Notes: generated by a model not told the origin, from the letters alone. 64,000 nt of DNA from Streptomyces sp. LUP47B (GCF_001746295.1 NZ_MJAH01000010.1:86793-150792); one strand, 5' to 3'; shown: positions 8,831 to 18,128, counted from the stretch's first letter. Numbers and translations are program-made.

Positions 8831-8873
8831 CGTAGGTATCTCCTTGGATGTGTGGTGAGGGGCTGCCGACCGG

Positions 8874-10154
8874 TCAGCGGATGCGGTCCAGCGTCTTGTA
8901 GTAGGCGCCCGCGAAGGGCAGGAACCAGGCGGTGCCGTTGTAGAGGGGGATGCGGGGCGGGGCCAGGTCGCGGACCGGGCTGGCCCCGGGATGGCCGTCC
9001 ATCACCTCGGCCATGACCTGCCCCATGTGCGTGGCCATCTGCACGCCGTGGCCCGCGTATCCCATGGAGTAGTGGACGCCGTCCTCGGTCTGCCCGGCGT
9101 GCACGATGCGGTCCATCGCGAATCCGACGGAGCCGCCCCACACGTACTCGACCTTCGTGCGGGCGAGTTGGGGGAAGATCTCGCACATCTCACGGAACAG
9201 GACGGCCCCGCTCTTCTTGTCCGAGGTCGGGTCGGAGGGCGCGAAGCGGGCGCGGCCGCCGAACAGCAGCCGGTTGTCCGGGGTGAGCCGGAAGTAGTGG
9301 CAGACCTGGTTGGAGTCGACGATGAGGCGGGCCTTGGGGATGATGTCCCGGGCGAGGTCCTCGCCGAGCGGCTCGGTCACGATGATGAAGCTGCCCAGGC
9401 AGACCTGCCGGCGGCGCAGCCACGGGAAGTTCTTGTCGGTGTAGGCGTCGGTGGCCATCATGACCTGCCCGGCGCGGATCACACCGCGCTCGGTGCTGAC
9501 CTCGAACCGGCCCGCGGCGGTTCGCCGCACGCCGATGGCCGCGTTGCGCTCGTGGATCTCGACACCGGTGCGCTCGCACGCCTCGGCCATGCCGCGCACG
9601 AATCGGCCGACGTGCAGTGCGGCGCTGAACGGGTCGAGCAGGCCGCCGTGGTAGGCGTCGGATCCGATCTCGGACCGCAGCTCGGACTTGCTGACCAGAG
9701 TGGTCTCGTGTCCGAAGTACTTGGCCAGGTCGCGCTGTTGGACCTTCTTACTCTCGAAGTGCGCGGGGCGCGACGCGACGCCCAGGCGTCCGACGCGACG
9801 GAACTGGCAGTCGATGGACTCCTCGTTCACGAGCCGCTCGATGGTGTCCACGGCCTCGCCGTAGGAGTTGTAGATCTCGCGGGCCCGCTCGAGTCCGTAC
9901 CGGCGGATGGCCTGGCCCACGCCGATGGTGAAGCCCAGGTTGGCCATGCCGCCATTGCGCGCGGAGGCCCCCGAGCCGATCTGGCCCTTCTCGACGAGGG
10001 TGACGCGGGCGCCCTTGCGGGCGGAGTGGAGGGCGGTGGACAGACCCGTCAGGCCGGCGCCGACGACCACCAGGTCGGCGTCCTCGGTCAGCGGCTTGCC
10101 GGACCGGTCGGGAAACACCCCAGCGGTTTCGATCCAGTAGGGAATCGTCTTCAT
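8874..10154 (-). CDS. FAD-dependent amine oxidoreductase (gamma-glutamylputrescine-oxidase-like)
   Basis: A 426-residue DAO-superfamily flavoenzyme. The N-terminal YWIETAGVFP precedes the FAD fold GAGLTGLS (about residue 32) and the second signature GSGASARNGGM, characteristic of the PuuB / glycine-oxidase-like branch that oxidatively deaminates amines or amino acids to aldehydes or imines plus H2O2. The C-terminus ends near YNGTAWFLPFAGAYYK, also typical of this branch. It sits between the PotC-like permease and the succinate-semialdehyde-type dehydrogenase, so the aldehyde it makes is probably passed to the latter. There is no separate PuuA gamma-glutamyl ligase in the operon, so the substrate may be a free or differently substituted amine. 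Confidence 0.87.
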   Translation of the reverse strand: MKTIPYWIETAGVFPDRSGKPLTEDADLVVVGAGLTGLSTALHSARKGARVTLVEKGQIGSGASARNGGMANLGFTIGVGQAIRRYGLERAREIYNSYGEAVDTIERLVNEESIDCQFRRVGRLGVASRPAHFESKKVQQRDLAKYFGHETTLVSKSELRSEIGSDAYHGGLLDPFSAALHVGRFVRGMAEACERTGVEIHERNAAIGVRRTAAGRFEVSTERGVIRAGQVMMATDAYTDKNFPWLRRRQVCLGSFIIVTEPLGEDLARDIIPKARLIVDSNQVCHYFRLTPDNRLLFGGRARFAPSDPTSDKKSGAVLFREMCEIFPQLARTKVEYVWGGSVGFAMDRIVHAGQTEDGVHYSMGYAGHGVQMATHMGQVMAEVMDGHPGASPVRDLAPPRIPLYNGTAWFLPFAGAYYKTLDRIR

Positions 10155-10186
10155 TTCGGGTCCTCTGCGGGGAGTTTCGACGTGGC

Positions 10187-11026
10187 TCAGGTGAGCGGTT
10201 CGACGGGGAGGGCGTTCTGGCCGTCGCTGTGGCCGCCGAGTCTGCGGACGAGGACGACCAGGGCGAGGGCCAGGACGGCCAGGGCGATGAGGACGGCGCT
10301 GACGGCGGTGACGGTCGGGTCGACGTCGAACTGCAGGGCGTTGAAGACCAGGACCGGCAGAGTGCGGGTGTCGGGGGTCGACATGAACTGGGCGATGAAG
10401 AACTCGTCGAAGCTGGTGATGAACGAGAACACCGCGGCGGCGATCAACCCGGGGGTGGCCAGGGGGAAGGTGATGCGCCGGGCGATGGTCATCCGGTTGG
10501 CGCCCATGCTGGCGGCGGCGTCTTCGAGCCGTTCGTCGATGCCCCTCAGCGTGGAGATCATGATGAGGATCGCGATGGGCGCGGCGAGCACGGTGTGGCC
10601 AAGAGCGATGGCCAGGGGGCTGCCGAGCATGCCGGCCGGTTCGAAGAACAGGAACAGGCCGAGCGCGATGACCACTTGGGGGATGAGCAGCGGAGCCAGG
10701 ACCAGCCCGTAGACCGCCGTGTGCAGGGGCAACCGGCCGCGGGCCAGGGCGGTGGCCGCGGTGGCCCCCAGGATGAGGGAGAACACGGTGGTGAGGGAGG
10801 CGATGAGGCTGGACAGGGCTATGGAGGTGGCCCAGTTGCCGCCGGGCGCGGCCATCTGCTCGTACCAGTGGGTGCTGTACTCCTTCGGCGGGAAGGTGCC
10901 GATGCCGTCGGCGCCGAAGGAGGTGACCAGGATGATGACGATGGGCATCGCCAGGAACAGCAGGATCGCGGTGGCGCTCAGGGCGCGGCCGATGTGTCCG
11001 GCCCGGGTGGCGGGCAGTTCCATCAT
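10187..11026 (-). CDS. Polyamine-type ABC transporter permease (PotC-like)
   Basis: A 279-residue permease with six predicted membrane segments and the docking loop LEDAAASMGANRMTIARRITFP. ATG 11026 is chosen because it forms an ATGA overlap with the stop of the preceding permease and has AAGGAG shortly upstream; a longer frame running to 11239 merely shadows the upstream gene. It pairs with the PotB-like permease, as in spermidine/putrescine importers of the PotABCD type. Confidence 0.9.
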   Translation of the reverse strand: MMELPATRAGHIGRALSATAILLFLAMPIVIILVTSFGADGIGTFPPKEYSTHWYEQMAAPGGNWATSIALSSLIASLTTVFSLILGATAATALARGRLPLHTAVYGLVLAPLLIPQVVIALGLFLFFEPAGMLGSPLAIALGHTVLAAPIAILIMISTLRGIDERLEDAAASMGANRMTIARRITFPLATPGLIAAAVFSFITSFDEFFIAQFMSTPDTRTLPVLVFNALQFDVDPTVTAVSAVLIALAVLALALVVLVRRLGGHSDGQNALPVEPLT

Positions 11027-11925
11027 GAGCTGCTCCTTCGTGCGGCCGCCTTCTTGTGGCGGAGCTTGGCCAGGCCGAGCCCGCCCAGGCCGGCGAAGGT
11101 GAGCAGGAGCAGGATGACGCCGAAGGCGGCGGCCGAGTTCCACTGGTCCTGCTGCATCACCTGCTGGTCGATGAGCGCGGCGACGACGGTCTGCTTGCCG
11201 CCGCCCATCAGGGCCGGGGTGATGTAGTAGCCCAGGCACAGGATGAAGCTGAGCAGTCCCGCGGTGCCGATCCCGGGCGCGACCAACGGCAGGTAGATCC
11301 TGCGGAAGATGGTGAACCGGCTCGCCCCGAAGCCTGCCGCCGCGGCCAGGAGCCGGCCGTCGACGCCGCGCATCACACCCTGCAGGACCAGGACGGTGTA
11401 GGGCAGCATCACCGAGGTGGTGCCGATGACCACACCGGTCTCGTTGTAGAGCAGCGAGAACGGGGCTCCGGGCACATGCAGGGAGATCAACAGTGTGTTG
11501 ATCAGGCCGTGTTCACCGAGCATGATGATCCACCCGTAGGTGCGTACCAGGGCACTGATGAAGTGCGGCACCACCACGATCAGCATGGCCAGCGCGGCGA
11601 ATGCGGGCCGCATCCGGGCGATGGCGTGGGCCAGGACGAAACCCACCAGGAGACTGAGCACGGCGGTCTCCGCGGAGATCCGCAGGGTGGAGAGCAGCAC
11701 GGACAGGTTCACGCCGCTGAGAGCGTCGGCGTACCAGTGCAGGGTGAATGCGCCACTGTCGCCCTTGAGGCTCAGCGAGAGCACCCCGATGATCGGGTAG
11801 ACGAACAGCACCAGCAGGAACACCGTGACGGGGACGGCGTTGACCAGGGCGAGCCGGGAGCGGTGCCCGCGCATCGCGGACGTCTTCACACGCACCTTGC
11901 CGGGTGCGAGAGCGGTGCCGGCCAC
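11023..11925 (-). CDS. Polyamine-type ABC transporter permease (PotB-like)
   Basis: A 300-residue permease with an N-terminal cytoplasmic tail, a first membrane segment at about residues 28-50 and an EAA loop reading LAAAAGFGASRFTIFRRIYLP. It begins three bases after the stop of the ATPase gene and overlaps the next permease by four bases. PotB-like and PotC-like subunits form the heterodimeric channel of importers for cationic amines or iron. Confidence 0.9.
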   Translation of the reverse strand: MAGTALAPGKVRVKTSAMRGHRSRLALVNAVPVTVFLLVLFVYPIIGVLSLSLKGDSGAFTLHWYADALSGVNLSVLLSTLRISAETAVLSLLVGFVLAHAIARMRPAFAALAMLIVVVPHFISALVRTYGWIIMLGEHGLINTLLISLHVPGAPFSLLYNETGVVIGTTSVMLPYTVLVLQGVMRGVDGRLLAAAAGFGASRFTIFRRIYLPLVAPGIGTAGLLSFILCLGYYITPALMGGGKQTVVAALIDQQVMQQDQWNSAAAFGVILLLLTFAGLGGLGLAKLRHKKAAARRSSS

Positions 11926-11928
11926 GGT

Positions 11929-13095
11929 TCACCCCCCGTCCGTGGCGTCGAAGACGCTGACGTCGTCCCGGTCGGCGGTGACACACACCCGCTCGCCGGG
12001 GCGCGGCGGGACGGCGGCGGTCTCGATCCGCAGCGGCTGCGTCCCCGGAGCGCCACCGTCCAGGCGGACGGTGATCCGGGTCAGCGAGCCGACGTAGACG
12101 GCCGTCTCGACCGTGCCGGAACAGCAGCTCTCCTCGGCACCGACCAGGCGCAGCTTGCCCGGCCGCACCGCGGCACGCACGCTCTGTCCGGGCATGCAGG
12201 GGTGGGCGCGGGCCGTGAGGACACCGCCGGTGTCCAGCCGCACGCGGGTGCAGTCGTCTGCTCCACCCTCCTCGACGTTGCCAGTGAGGAAATTGGCGGC
12301 GCCCAGAAAGTCGGCGACGAACGGGGTGCGGGGGCGTTCGAACAGGCCGCGGGGGGTGTCGAACTGCTCGATGCGGCCGTCCTTCATGATGGCGATCCGG
12401 TCCGAGAGAACCAGCGCCTCCTCCTGATCGTGCGTCACGTAGACGACGGTCAGGCCGAGTTCGCGCTGGATGGACTTGATCTCGGTCTGCATCTGGTCGC
12501 GGAGCCTCTTGTCCAGCGCACCCAGCGGTTCGTCCATCAGCACGATCGGCGGGCGGTAGACCAGCACCCGGCACAGGGCGACGCGCTGCTGCTGACCACC
12601 GGAGAGCTCACGGGGCTTGCGGCCGGCGAACTTCGACAGTCCCGCCGCCTCCAGTGTCTCCCCGACCCGGCGGCGGATCTCCGCCTTCGGCACACCGCGC
12701 AGGGTGAGCGGGAAGGCGACGTTCTCGGCGACCGTCATGTGCGGGAAAAGCAGGTACTGCTGGAAGACGAAACCGAAGTCCCGCTTGCCCGGGTTGAGTT
12801 TGGTGATGTCCCGGCCGTCCACTGCGATGGCGCCGGAGTCGGGCTCGGTGAACCCGGCCAGCATCATCAGCGTGGTCGTCTTGCCGGAACCGGAGGAGCC
12901 GAGGAAGGTGACGAACTCACCCGCCGCTATGTCCATGTCCACGCCGTCGACCACCGTCGTCCCGCCGTAGGACTTGCACAGCCCCGTCACCGACAACGAC
13001 TTGCCCGTCGGTGAGGAGGAGCGAGGGGCCAAGGCGGTGGCCAGGTGGTCGGCGGACAGCTTTGCGGCGGTCAGACTCCGGGTCCGCTCATGCAT
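11929..13095 (-). CDS. Polyamine-type ABC transporter ATPase (PotA-like)
   Basis: A 388-residue ATPase with Walker A GSSGSGKT, Q-loop FQQYLLFPHM, signature LSGGQQQR, Walker B VLMDEPLGALD and switch His in THDQEEA. The C-terminal 120 residues form a TOBE-like regulatory domain, as in PotA/FbpC. ATG 13095 is preferred: AGGAG lies eight bases upstream and the start overlaps the end of the binding-protein gene by eight bases. An in-frame extension to 13155 has no support. Confidence 0.92.
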   Translation of the reverse strand: MHERTRSLTAAKLSADHLATALAPRSSSPTGKSLSVTGLCKSYGGTTVVDGVDMDIAAGEFVTFLGSSGSGKTTTLMMLAGFTEPDSGAIAVDGRDITKLNPGKRDFGFVFQQYLLFPHMTVAENVAFPLTLRGVPKAEIRRRVGETLEAAGLSKFAGRKPRELSGGQQQRVALCRVLVYRPPIVLMDEPLGALDKRLRDQMQTEIKSIQRELGLTVVYVTHDQEEALVLSDRIAIMKDGRIEQFDTPRGLFERPRTPFVADFLGAANFLTGNVEEGGADDCTRVRLDTGGVLTARAHPCMPGQSVRAAVRPGKLRLVGAEESCCSGTVETAVYVGSLTRITVRLDGGAPGTQPLRIETAAVPPRPGERVCVTADRDDVSVFDATDGG

Positions 13096-14179
13096 CGGCC
13101 CACTCCTGCCAGCGCTTGGTGACGGCGTCACGGTTCTTGTCCCACCAGGCCACATCCGCGTCGAACCCGGTCTTGAGGTTCGTCGGCGAGGTCGGCAGGG
13201 TGGCCAGCACGTCCTCCGAGAGCAGTTTGGTGGCGCCGGGGACGACCGGGCCGTGCGGGAAGAGCTTGGAGAACGCCGCCTGTACCTCGGGACGCAGCGA
13301 GAAGTCGATCAGCTGGTAGGCCGCGTCCATGTTGCCCGCGCCCTTCGGGATGCCCCAGCCGTTGGTCATCCTGCGGGCGCCGTTCCACTGGTAGGCGACC
13401 GGCTGACCCTGCTTGATCAGCTCGTCCGCGCGGCCGCCCCACAGGCTGGTCGCGACGACCTCCTTGCGGCCGAGCAGGACGGCCGGCAGGGCGCCGGTGT
13501 TCCAGAACTTCTTCACATCGCGGCGGATCCGCGACATCGACGCGAACGCCCGGTCCACATCCAGCGGGTACAGCTTGTCCAGCGGCACACCGTCGGCCAG
13601 CAGCGCGAACTCCAGCTCCGGCAGGTCGGCCTCCGCGCTCTGCAGCGAGCGGGGGCCGCTGAAGGAATGCGTGTTCCAGAAGTCGGCCCAGCTCTTCGGG
13701 GTGCGCTTGAGGCTGTCCGTGCGGTAGGCCATCACGCTCGCCCACACGTTCTTGCCGACCGCGTGCTCCGGCAGGTTGTGCTCCGCGATCCCGGCGCCCT
13801 TGACACTCTTCAGCCGGTCCTGGTCCACCGGCTCCAGGCACTCCAGCCCCGCCATTTTCTGGAAGTTCAGCAGGGTGTTGTCCATCAGGTCGACCTGCGG
13901 ACGGCCCTGCTTGACCTGGGCGATGATCTGCGCCGACTGATAGTTGACCGTGGTGACCGTGATGCCGGTCTCCTTGGCGAACGGCTCGTAGATCGCCTTC
14001 GTCAGGGCGTCGTTGTAGGTGCCACCGCTGTTGCTGACGACGAGCCGCTTCTTGGAGCTGCCCGAGCCGCGGCTTTCGCTGCTGCCCATGAGGGTGCCGC
14101 AGCCGGTCACCACGGTGGCGGCGGCCAGCGCGCCTGCGGTGCTGAGTACGGTTCTGCGTCCTATCCGGTTGGCTTCCAT
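13088..14179 (-). CDS. Polyamine-type ABC transporter substrate-binding lipoprotein (PotD-like)
   Basis: A 363-residue periplasmic-type binding protein. It starts with a twin-arginine signal (IGRRTVLSTAG) and a lipobox VTGC near residue 26, so it is an exported lipoprotein. The mature part contains RLVVSNSGGTYNDAL and NVWASVMAYRTDSLK, typical of the PotD/PotF and Fe3+-binding clade. In this operon with two amine oxidases, a cationic amine ligand is more likely than iron. The ligand cannot be assigned from the sequence. Confidence 0.88.
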   Translation of the reverse strand: MEANRIGRRTVLSTAGALAAATVVTGCGTLMGSSESRGSGSSKKRLVVSNSGGTYNDALTKAIYEPFAKETGITVTTVNYQSAQIIAQVKQGRPQVDLMDNTLLNFQKMAGLECLEPVDQDRLKSVKGAGIAEHNLPEHAVGKNVWASVMAYRTDSLKRTPKSWADFWNTHSFSGPRSLQSAEADLPELEFALLADGVPLDKLYPLDVDRAFASMSRIRRDVKKFWNTGALPAVLLGRKEVVATSLWGGRADELIKQGQPVAYQWNGARRMTNGWGIPKGAGNMDAAYQLIDFSLRPEVQAAFSKLFPHGPVVPGATKLLSEDVLATLPTSPTNLKTGFDADVAWWDKNRDAVTKRWQEWADA

Positions 14180-14278
14180 CGGGCGCCTCCTGGTGCTGGG
14201 TGTGGATTCGGGGGAACGGAAAACACTGGGGTGGGGGGTCCTTCTGGGCTGTCCGTGCGGGACGGTGTGCGTGGAGAT

Positions 14279-14959
14279 TCAGATGCCGAGCATGGTGTTG
14301 AGCTCGTCCAGGGACTTCACCGGCACGTAGTCGTAGCCGTGGGTGACCGGGTCGTAGCCCCGGTCCAGGAGGATCAGGTTGCGGAAGCCCAAGTCGTGCA
14401 TCGGCATCAGGTCGTAGCGGGTGTGCGAGGAGACGTGCACGAAGTCCTCGGGGGACGCGTCGAGCTGGTCGAGCATGTACTCGAACGCTGCGTACCGGGG
14501 CTTGTAGTAGCCGGCCTGCTCCGCGGTGAAGACCGCGTGGAAGTCCGCCCCGAGCCGGGGCACGCTCTCCTTCAGGAAAGAGTCCTCAGCGTTGGAGAAG
14601 ATCACCAGCTTGTAGTGCTCGCCCATCTTCTTCAGCGGCTCGGGCACGTCGGCGTGCGGGCCCCAACTGCGCACGCCGTCGGCGAACCGCTTGCCCGCGT
14701 CCGGCGCCGCCTTCACACCCCACTTGCGGCAGACCCGCTCGAAGGAGTCCTGCAGCACCTGCTCGTAGGGGTAGTACTCGCCGCGGACCTGGTCGTAGCG
14801 GTAGCCGCGGAACTCCCGGAGGAACTGGTCCCAGTGCTCCGCGGGGATCTGGTCGCCGACGAGCTCACGCGTGATGGGCGTCATCGGCCACTCGATCAAC
14901 GTGCCGTAGCAGTCGAACGAGACGTACTTCGGCCGGAACTGAAACGACGGAATGGGCAT
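14279..14959 (-). CDS. HAD-superfamily hydrolase, haloacid dehalogenase type II-like
   Basis: A 226-residue HAD protein with motif I SFDCYGTLIEW (nucleophilic Asp), motif II as IFSNAE and motif III Lys in YYKPRYA. The overall pattern is that of L-2-haloacid dehalogenase-like (type II) proteins. Many family members in catabolic operons act on phosphorylated or other non-halogenated substrates, so dehalogenation is not implied. It lies between the PotD-like gene and the sarcosine-oxidase-like gene of the amine operon, separated by 99 and 112 bp. A role in removing a toxic by-product or hydrolysing an intermediate is possible but speculative. Confidence 0.82.
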   Translation of the reverse strand: MPIPSFQFRPKYVSFDCYGTLIEWPMTPITRELVGDQIPAEHWDQFLREFRGYRYDQVRGEYYPYEQVLQDSFERVCRKWGVKAAPDAGKRFADGVRSWGPHADVPEPLKKMGEHYKLVIFSNAEDSFLKESVPRLGADFHAVFTAEQAGYYKPRYAAFEYMLDQLDASPEDFVHVSSHTRYDLMPMHDLGFRNLILLDRGYDPVTHGYDYVPVKSLDELNTMLGI

Positions 14960-15071
14960 GGAAGAACTCCAGTTCTTTGCTGCAGGAACAGGTATCGACT
15001 CAGCATTTGTCGCTTTTTGTCCGGCACATCGGTGACGGACTGCCCCATGAGGGAGGCGAGGTGACTTCAGG

Positions 15072-16226
15072 TCAGACGGCGTCGGCTCCGGCCGGTGCCA
15101 GGAAGCCGACGGAATGGTCGGTGGTGCCGTCCAGGGCGAGGTCGGCGGCGATCTCGCCCATGGCGGGCGACAGTTTGAAGCCGCTGCCGGAGAAGCCGGC
15201 CATGACGATGATGTCGTCCTCGCCGGGGAGGCGGCCGACGAGCGGGTCGCCGGAGTCGGTGTAGCCCTCCATGTAGGCCGACATCCTGATGGGATCGGGG
15301 TTCAGGTCGGGCATCAGCTCGCTGATGAACTCACGCATGGTGGCGAGTTCCTCCGGACGGACCGTCCGGTCGAGCCGTTCGGGGTCGGATACCGGCAGAT
15401 GGCGCGCGGAGTGGAGGCCCAGCTTGAAGGAGAGGCCCAGCTTGACGGACATGCCGTCGGGCGACGGGAGCCCGTAGCAGTCGTGGGGTGTGCTGCGTAC
15501 GAAGGCGGGGGCGCCGCCCGTGAACCAGTCGTGGCGAGTGGGGATGTGCCAGGAGCTGATCAGCCGGCGGACGTCGACCGCGCGCGGCAGGTCCGGGAGC
15601 AGGGTGTTGATCCAGGGGCCCACTGTCACCACCGCGGTGTCCACGTGATCCGTGCCCTGGTCGGTGACGATGTGCACCCCGCCGCCGGTCGCGGGCGCGA
15701 TCTCCCGCACCGGGGTGTAGCGGTGCAGCCGGGCGCCCAGTTGCTCGGCACGGGCGGCGGCGGCCTGGATCGACGCCTCGGGCCTGATGACGGCGCCCAT
15801 CCGGTCGAGGACGGCGGTGTGCCCGTCCGGGAGGCGGTGCTGCGGGTAGCGGCGGGCGAGTTCCTCCCGGTCCAGTACCTCGTGATCCAGCCGGTGGGTG
15901 GAGCCGGCGGCGAGGAGGAGGCCCATGGAGGGCGACGCGGTTTCGCCCATCACCAGGCATCCGCTGCGGCGTCGCAGTGAGAATCCGGTCTCCTCCTGGA
16001 GGTGGTCCCACATCCGGTCGGCGAGCCGCAGCAGCGGGATGTAGCGGGGTTCGCCGAGGTGGACGGCTCGGAAGATGCGGGTCTCGCCCCCGGCCGCACC
16101 GCGGTCATGACCCGGCGCGTACCGGTCGTAGCCGATGACCTCGGCTCCGCGGGCGGCCAGTCGCCACATGGCCTGGCTGCCCATGCTGCCGGCACCGATC
16201 ACGGCGACGCGCTTCGGGTTGCGCAT
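15072..16226 (-). CDS. FAD oxidoreductase of the monomeric sarcosine oxidase / N-methyltryptophan oxidase family
   Basis: A 384-residue flavoprotein with the FAD motif GAGSMGSQ at residues 11-18, the early GGETRIFRAVHLGEPRY segment of MSOX/SolA enzymes and the C-terminal AGFSGSGFKLSP motif. Family members oxidise N-methyl amino acids. Oddly, the cysteine that anchors FAD covalently in MSOX/SolA (in CMYT) appears replaced: the aligned segment reads SAYMEGYT. FAD may therefore be bound noncovalently. ATG 16226 is chosen because GAAAGGAG lies upstream; the frame extends to 16361 without support. It is the first gene of the operon, divergent from the PucR regulator. Confidence 0.85.
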   Translation of the reverse strand: MRNPKRVAVIGAGSMGSQAMWRLAARGAEVIGYDRYAPGHDRGAAGGETRIFRAVHLGEPRYIPLLRLADRMWDHLQEETGFSLRRRSGCLVMGETASPSMGLLLAAGSTHRLDHEVLDREELARRYPQHRLPDGHTAVLDRMGAVIRPEASIQAAAARAEQLGARLHRYTPVREIAPATGGGVHIVTDQGTDHVDTAVVTVGPWINTLLPDLPRAVDVRRLISSWHIPTRHDWFTGGAPAFVRSTPHDCYGLPSPDGMSVKLGLSFKLGLHSARHLPVSDPERLDRTVRPEELATMREFISELMPDLNPDPIRMSAYMEGYTDSGDPLVGRLPGEDDIIVMAGFSGSGFKLSPAMGEIAADLALDGTTDHSVGFLAPAGADAV

Positions 16227-16505
16227 GAGGTCGCTCCTTTCGATGGTGTGGTCCGGGTGGCAGTCGGGCCCCAGCACGGTGAAGACATCGCGGGGACTCT
16301 TCCGGTTCGGGTCCCGCTGGGGATGGCGTTCACTCTCGGCCCGGGGGAACCTGCAGGTCAACCCACACTGTGTTCCACCTGGGGGCCTTCTCGAGACGGT
16401 CTGTCACCGCGGACGGCCGGGCCGTACAAAATGTCTGCCCCCTCTTGTCACGGTGAGTGGCCGGTGCGAGGGTGTGCCCGATCCCCTCGGACGAAAGCAC
16501 CCCCC
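16227..16505. promoter_or_regulatory. Divergent promoter region between the amine operon and the PucR regulator
   Basis: 279 bp with no gene. It must contain the promoter for the nine-gene minus-strand operon and that of the regulator, and is the obvious place for regulator binding. I see no perfect long palindrome and do not assign individual boxes. Confidence 0.5.
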
Positions 16506-18128
16506 ATGCCGCCCAGACGGCCCGTAAACGGGCACTTCCCCACGATCGCGGAGGTACTGCGGCTGCCCGTGCTCACCGAGGGGATGCCGCGCGTGCTGGC
16601 CGGTGAGTCACAGCTGGACAGGGCGGTGCGCTGGGTGCATGTCACCGAGCTGCTCAATCCCGCCGATTTCCTGGAGGGCGGCGAGCTGGTGCTGACGACC
16701 GGCATGCCGCATCCCGAGGACGCCTCCGAGCTGCGAGGCTATGTCGACCAGTTGGCCGACGTCGGCGCGGCCGGTCTCATCGTGGAGCTCGGTTACCGGT
16801 ACCGGAAGGTGCCCGGCGAGCTGGTGGCGGCGTGCCGTGCCCGTGAAGTGCCGCTGGTCGAGCTGGCCCGGGGCGTCCGGTTCATCGACGTCACGCAGAC
16901 GGTGCACGCGCTCATCCTCGACGCCCAGGGCGCCCTGCTGCGGCGCGGGAGGGACATCCAGGACGTCTTCACCGCCCTGACGCTGCGGGGCGCGGACCCC
17001 GAGGAACTGGTGCACACCACCGCGGAGCTCACCGGAGCCCCGGTGGTGCTGGAGGATCTCACCCACCGGGTCCTGATGTGCGAGCTGCTCGGCCGGCCGT
17101 ACGAGCCGGTGGTGTCGGCCTGGTCGCGGCGTTCGCGGGCCGCCCCGACGCCGGAGAGGATCACGCCGAGCGGCCCGGAGGGGTGGCTGATCGCCCCGGT
17201 GCAGGACCACCTGGGGCTGTGGGGGCGGCTGGTCCTGCTGGAGGGCCGGCTGAACGCCGAGCCCGACCCGGAACACGTCCTGGTGCTGGAGCGTGCGGCG
17301 ATCGCGCTGACCATGGCGCGTCTGGCCGGGCCGGCCTGGTGGGAGCGCCGGGCCCACCGCTCCGTACTGCGGGACCTGTACGAACGGCGGTTCCGCTCCC
17401 CTGCGGATGCGCGCGCCCGCGCCGAGGCACTGGGGCTCCCGGCCCTCGGGCACCGGCTGTTCGCCGTGGTCATCCGCCACACGTACACCGGCACCGAGAG
17501 TGAGCACCTCGACGAACAGATCGCGAAGGCGCTGGCGCATACCGGCGTCCGCGCCCTGGTCGGCGAGACGGCACCGGGCCGGATCGGCGTGCTTCTGGCA
17601 CTGGCACAGGCGAGCGCCTGGCAGCCGGTCGCCGAGCGGATCGGCCGTCTGGCCCGGGAGGAGCTGGGACCGGAGGCCGTCGTCGCCGTTGGCCCCGGGG
17701 TGACCGACCTCGCCGGGATCGCCCGGTCGTGGCAGGAGGCGGAGCAGACGGCCGAGGCCATCACACCGGCCTCCCCGGAGCGGTGGTTCTACGTCCCCGC
17801 CGACGTCCGGCTGCCGGAGTTGCTGGGCGTCCTGCGGGAGGACACCCGTCTTCAGCGGTTCGCGGAACGGCAGCTGACCCGCCTCATCGAGCACGACGAC
17901 CGCAACAGCGGCGATCTGCTCCCGGCACTGCGCGCCTATCTGGCGGCGGCCGGGAACAAGTCAGTCGCGGCGAAACGCCTCGGCATGTCCCGGCAGGCGT
18001 ACTACCAGCGCCTCCACACCATCGAACGGCTCCTCGGCTGCGACCTGGAATCAGGCCTGCAGTGCACGTCCCTGCACGTCGCGGTGCTGGTCCTGGACGC
18101 CGGGGAAGCAGCTGTTCCCGGCCCATGA
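16506..18128 (+). CDS. PucR-family transcriptional regulator
   Basis: A 540-residue regulator. Residues about 12-135 form the PucR ligand-sensing domain (IAEVLRLPVLTEGMPRVLAGE and WVHVTELLNPADFLEGGELVLTTG). The middle is a GGDEF-like/CdaR spacer. The last ~60 residues contain the C-terminal helix-turn-helix (LAAAGNKSVAAKRLGMSRQAYYQRLHTI). PucR/CdaR proteins usually activate catabolic operons in response to a substrate. Its divergent placement next to the amine operon strongly suggests that it controls it. ATG 16506 is used; the upstream in-frame extension overlaps the other gene and promoter. Confidence 0.88.
   Translation: MPPRRPVNGHFPTIAEVLRLPVLTEGMPRVLAGESQLDRAVRWVHVTELLNPADFLEGGELVLTTGMPHPEDASELRGYVDQLADVGAAGLIVELGYRYRKVPGELVAACRAREVPLVELARGVRFIDVTQTVHALILDAQGALLRRGRDIQDVFTALTLRGADPEELVHTTAELTGAPVVLEDLTHRVLMCELLGRPYEPVVSAWSRRSRAAPTPERITPSGPEGWLIAPVQDHLGLWGRLVLLEGRLNAEPDPEHVLVLERAAIALTMARLAGPAWWERRAHRSVLRDLYERRFRSPADARARAEALGLPALGHRLFAVVIRHTYTGTESEHLDEQIAKALAHTGVRALVGETAPGRIGVLLALAQASAWQPVAERIGRLAREELGPEAVVAVGPGVTDLAGIARSWQEAEQTAEAITPASPERWFYVPADVRLPELLGVLREDTRLQRFAERQLTRLIEHDDRNSGDLLPALRAYLAAAGNKSVAAKRLGMSRQAYYQRLHTIERLLGCDLESGLQCTSLHVAVLVLDAGEAAVPGP

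Noticed and set aside
14279..14959. Degradation of halogenated compounds
   Set aside because: HAD type II-like annotation alone does not show dehalogenation, and the operon context concerns amines.
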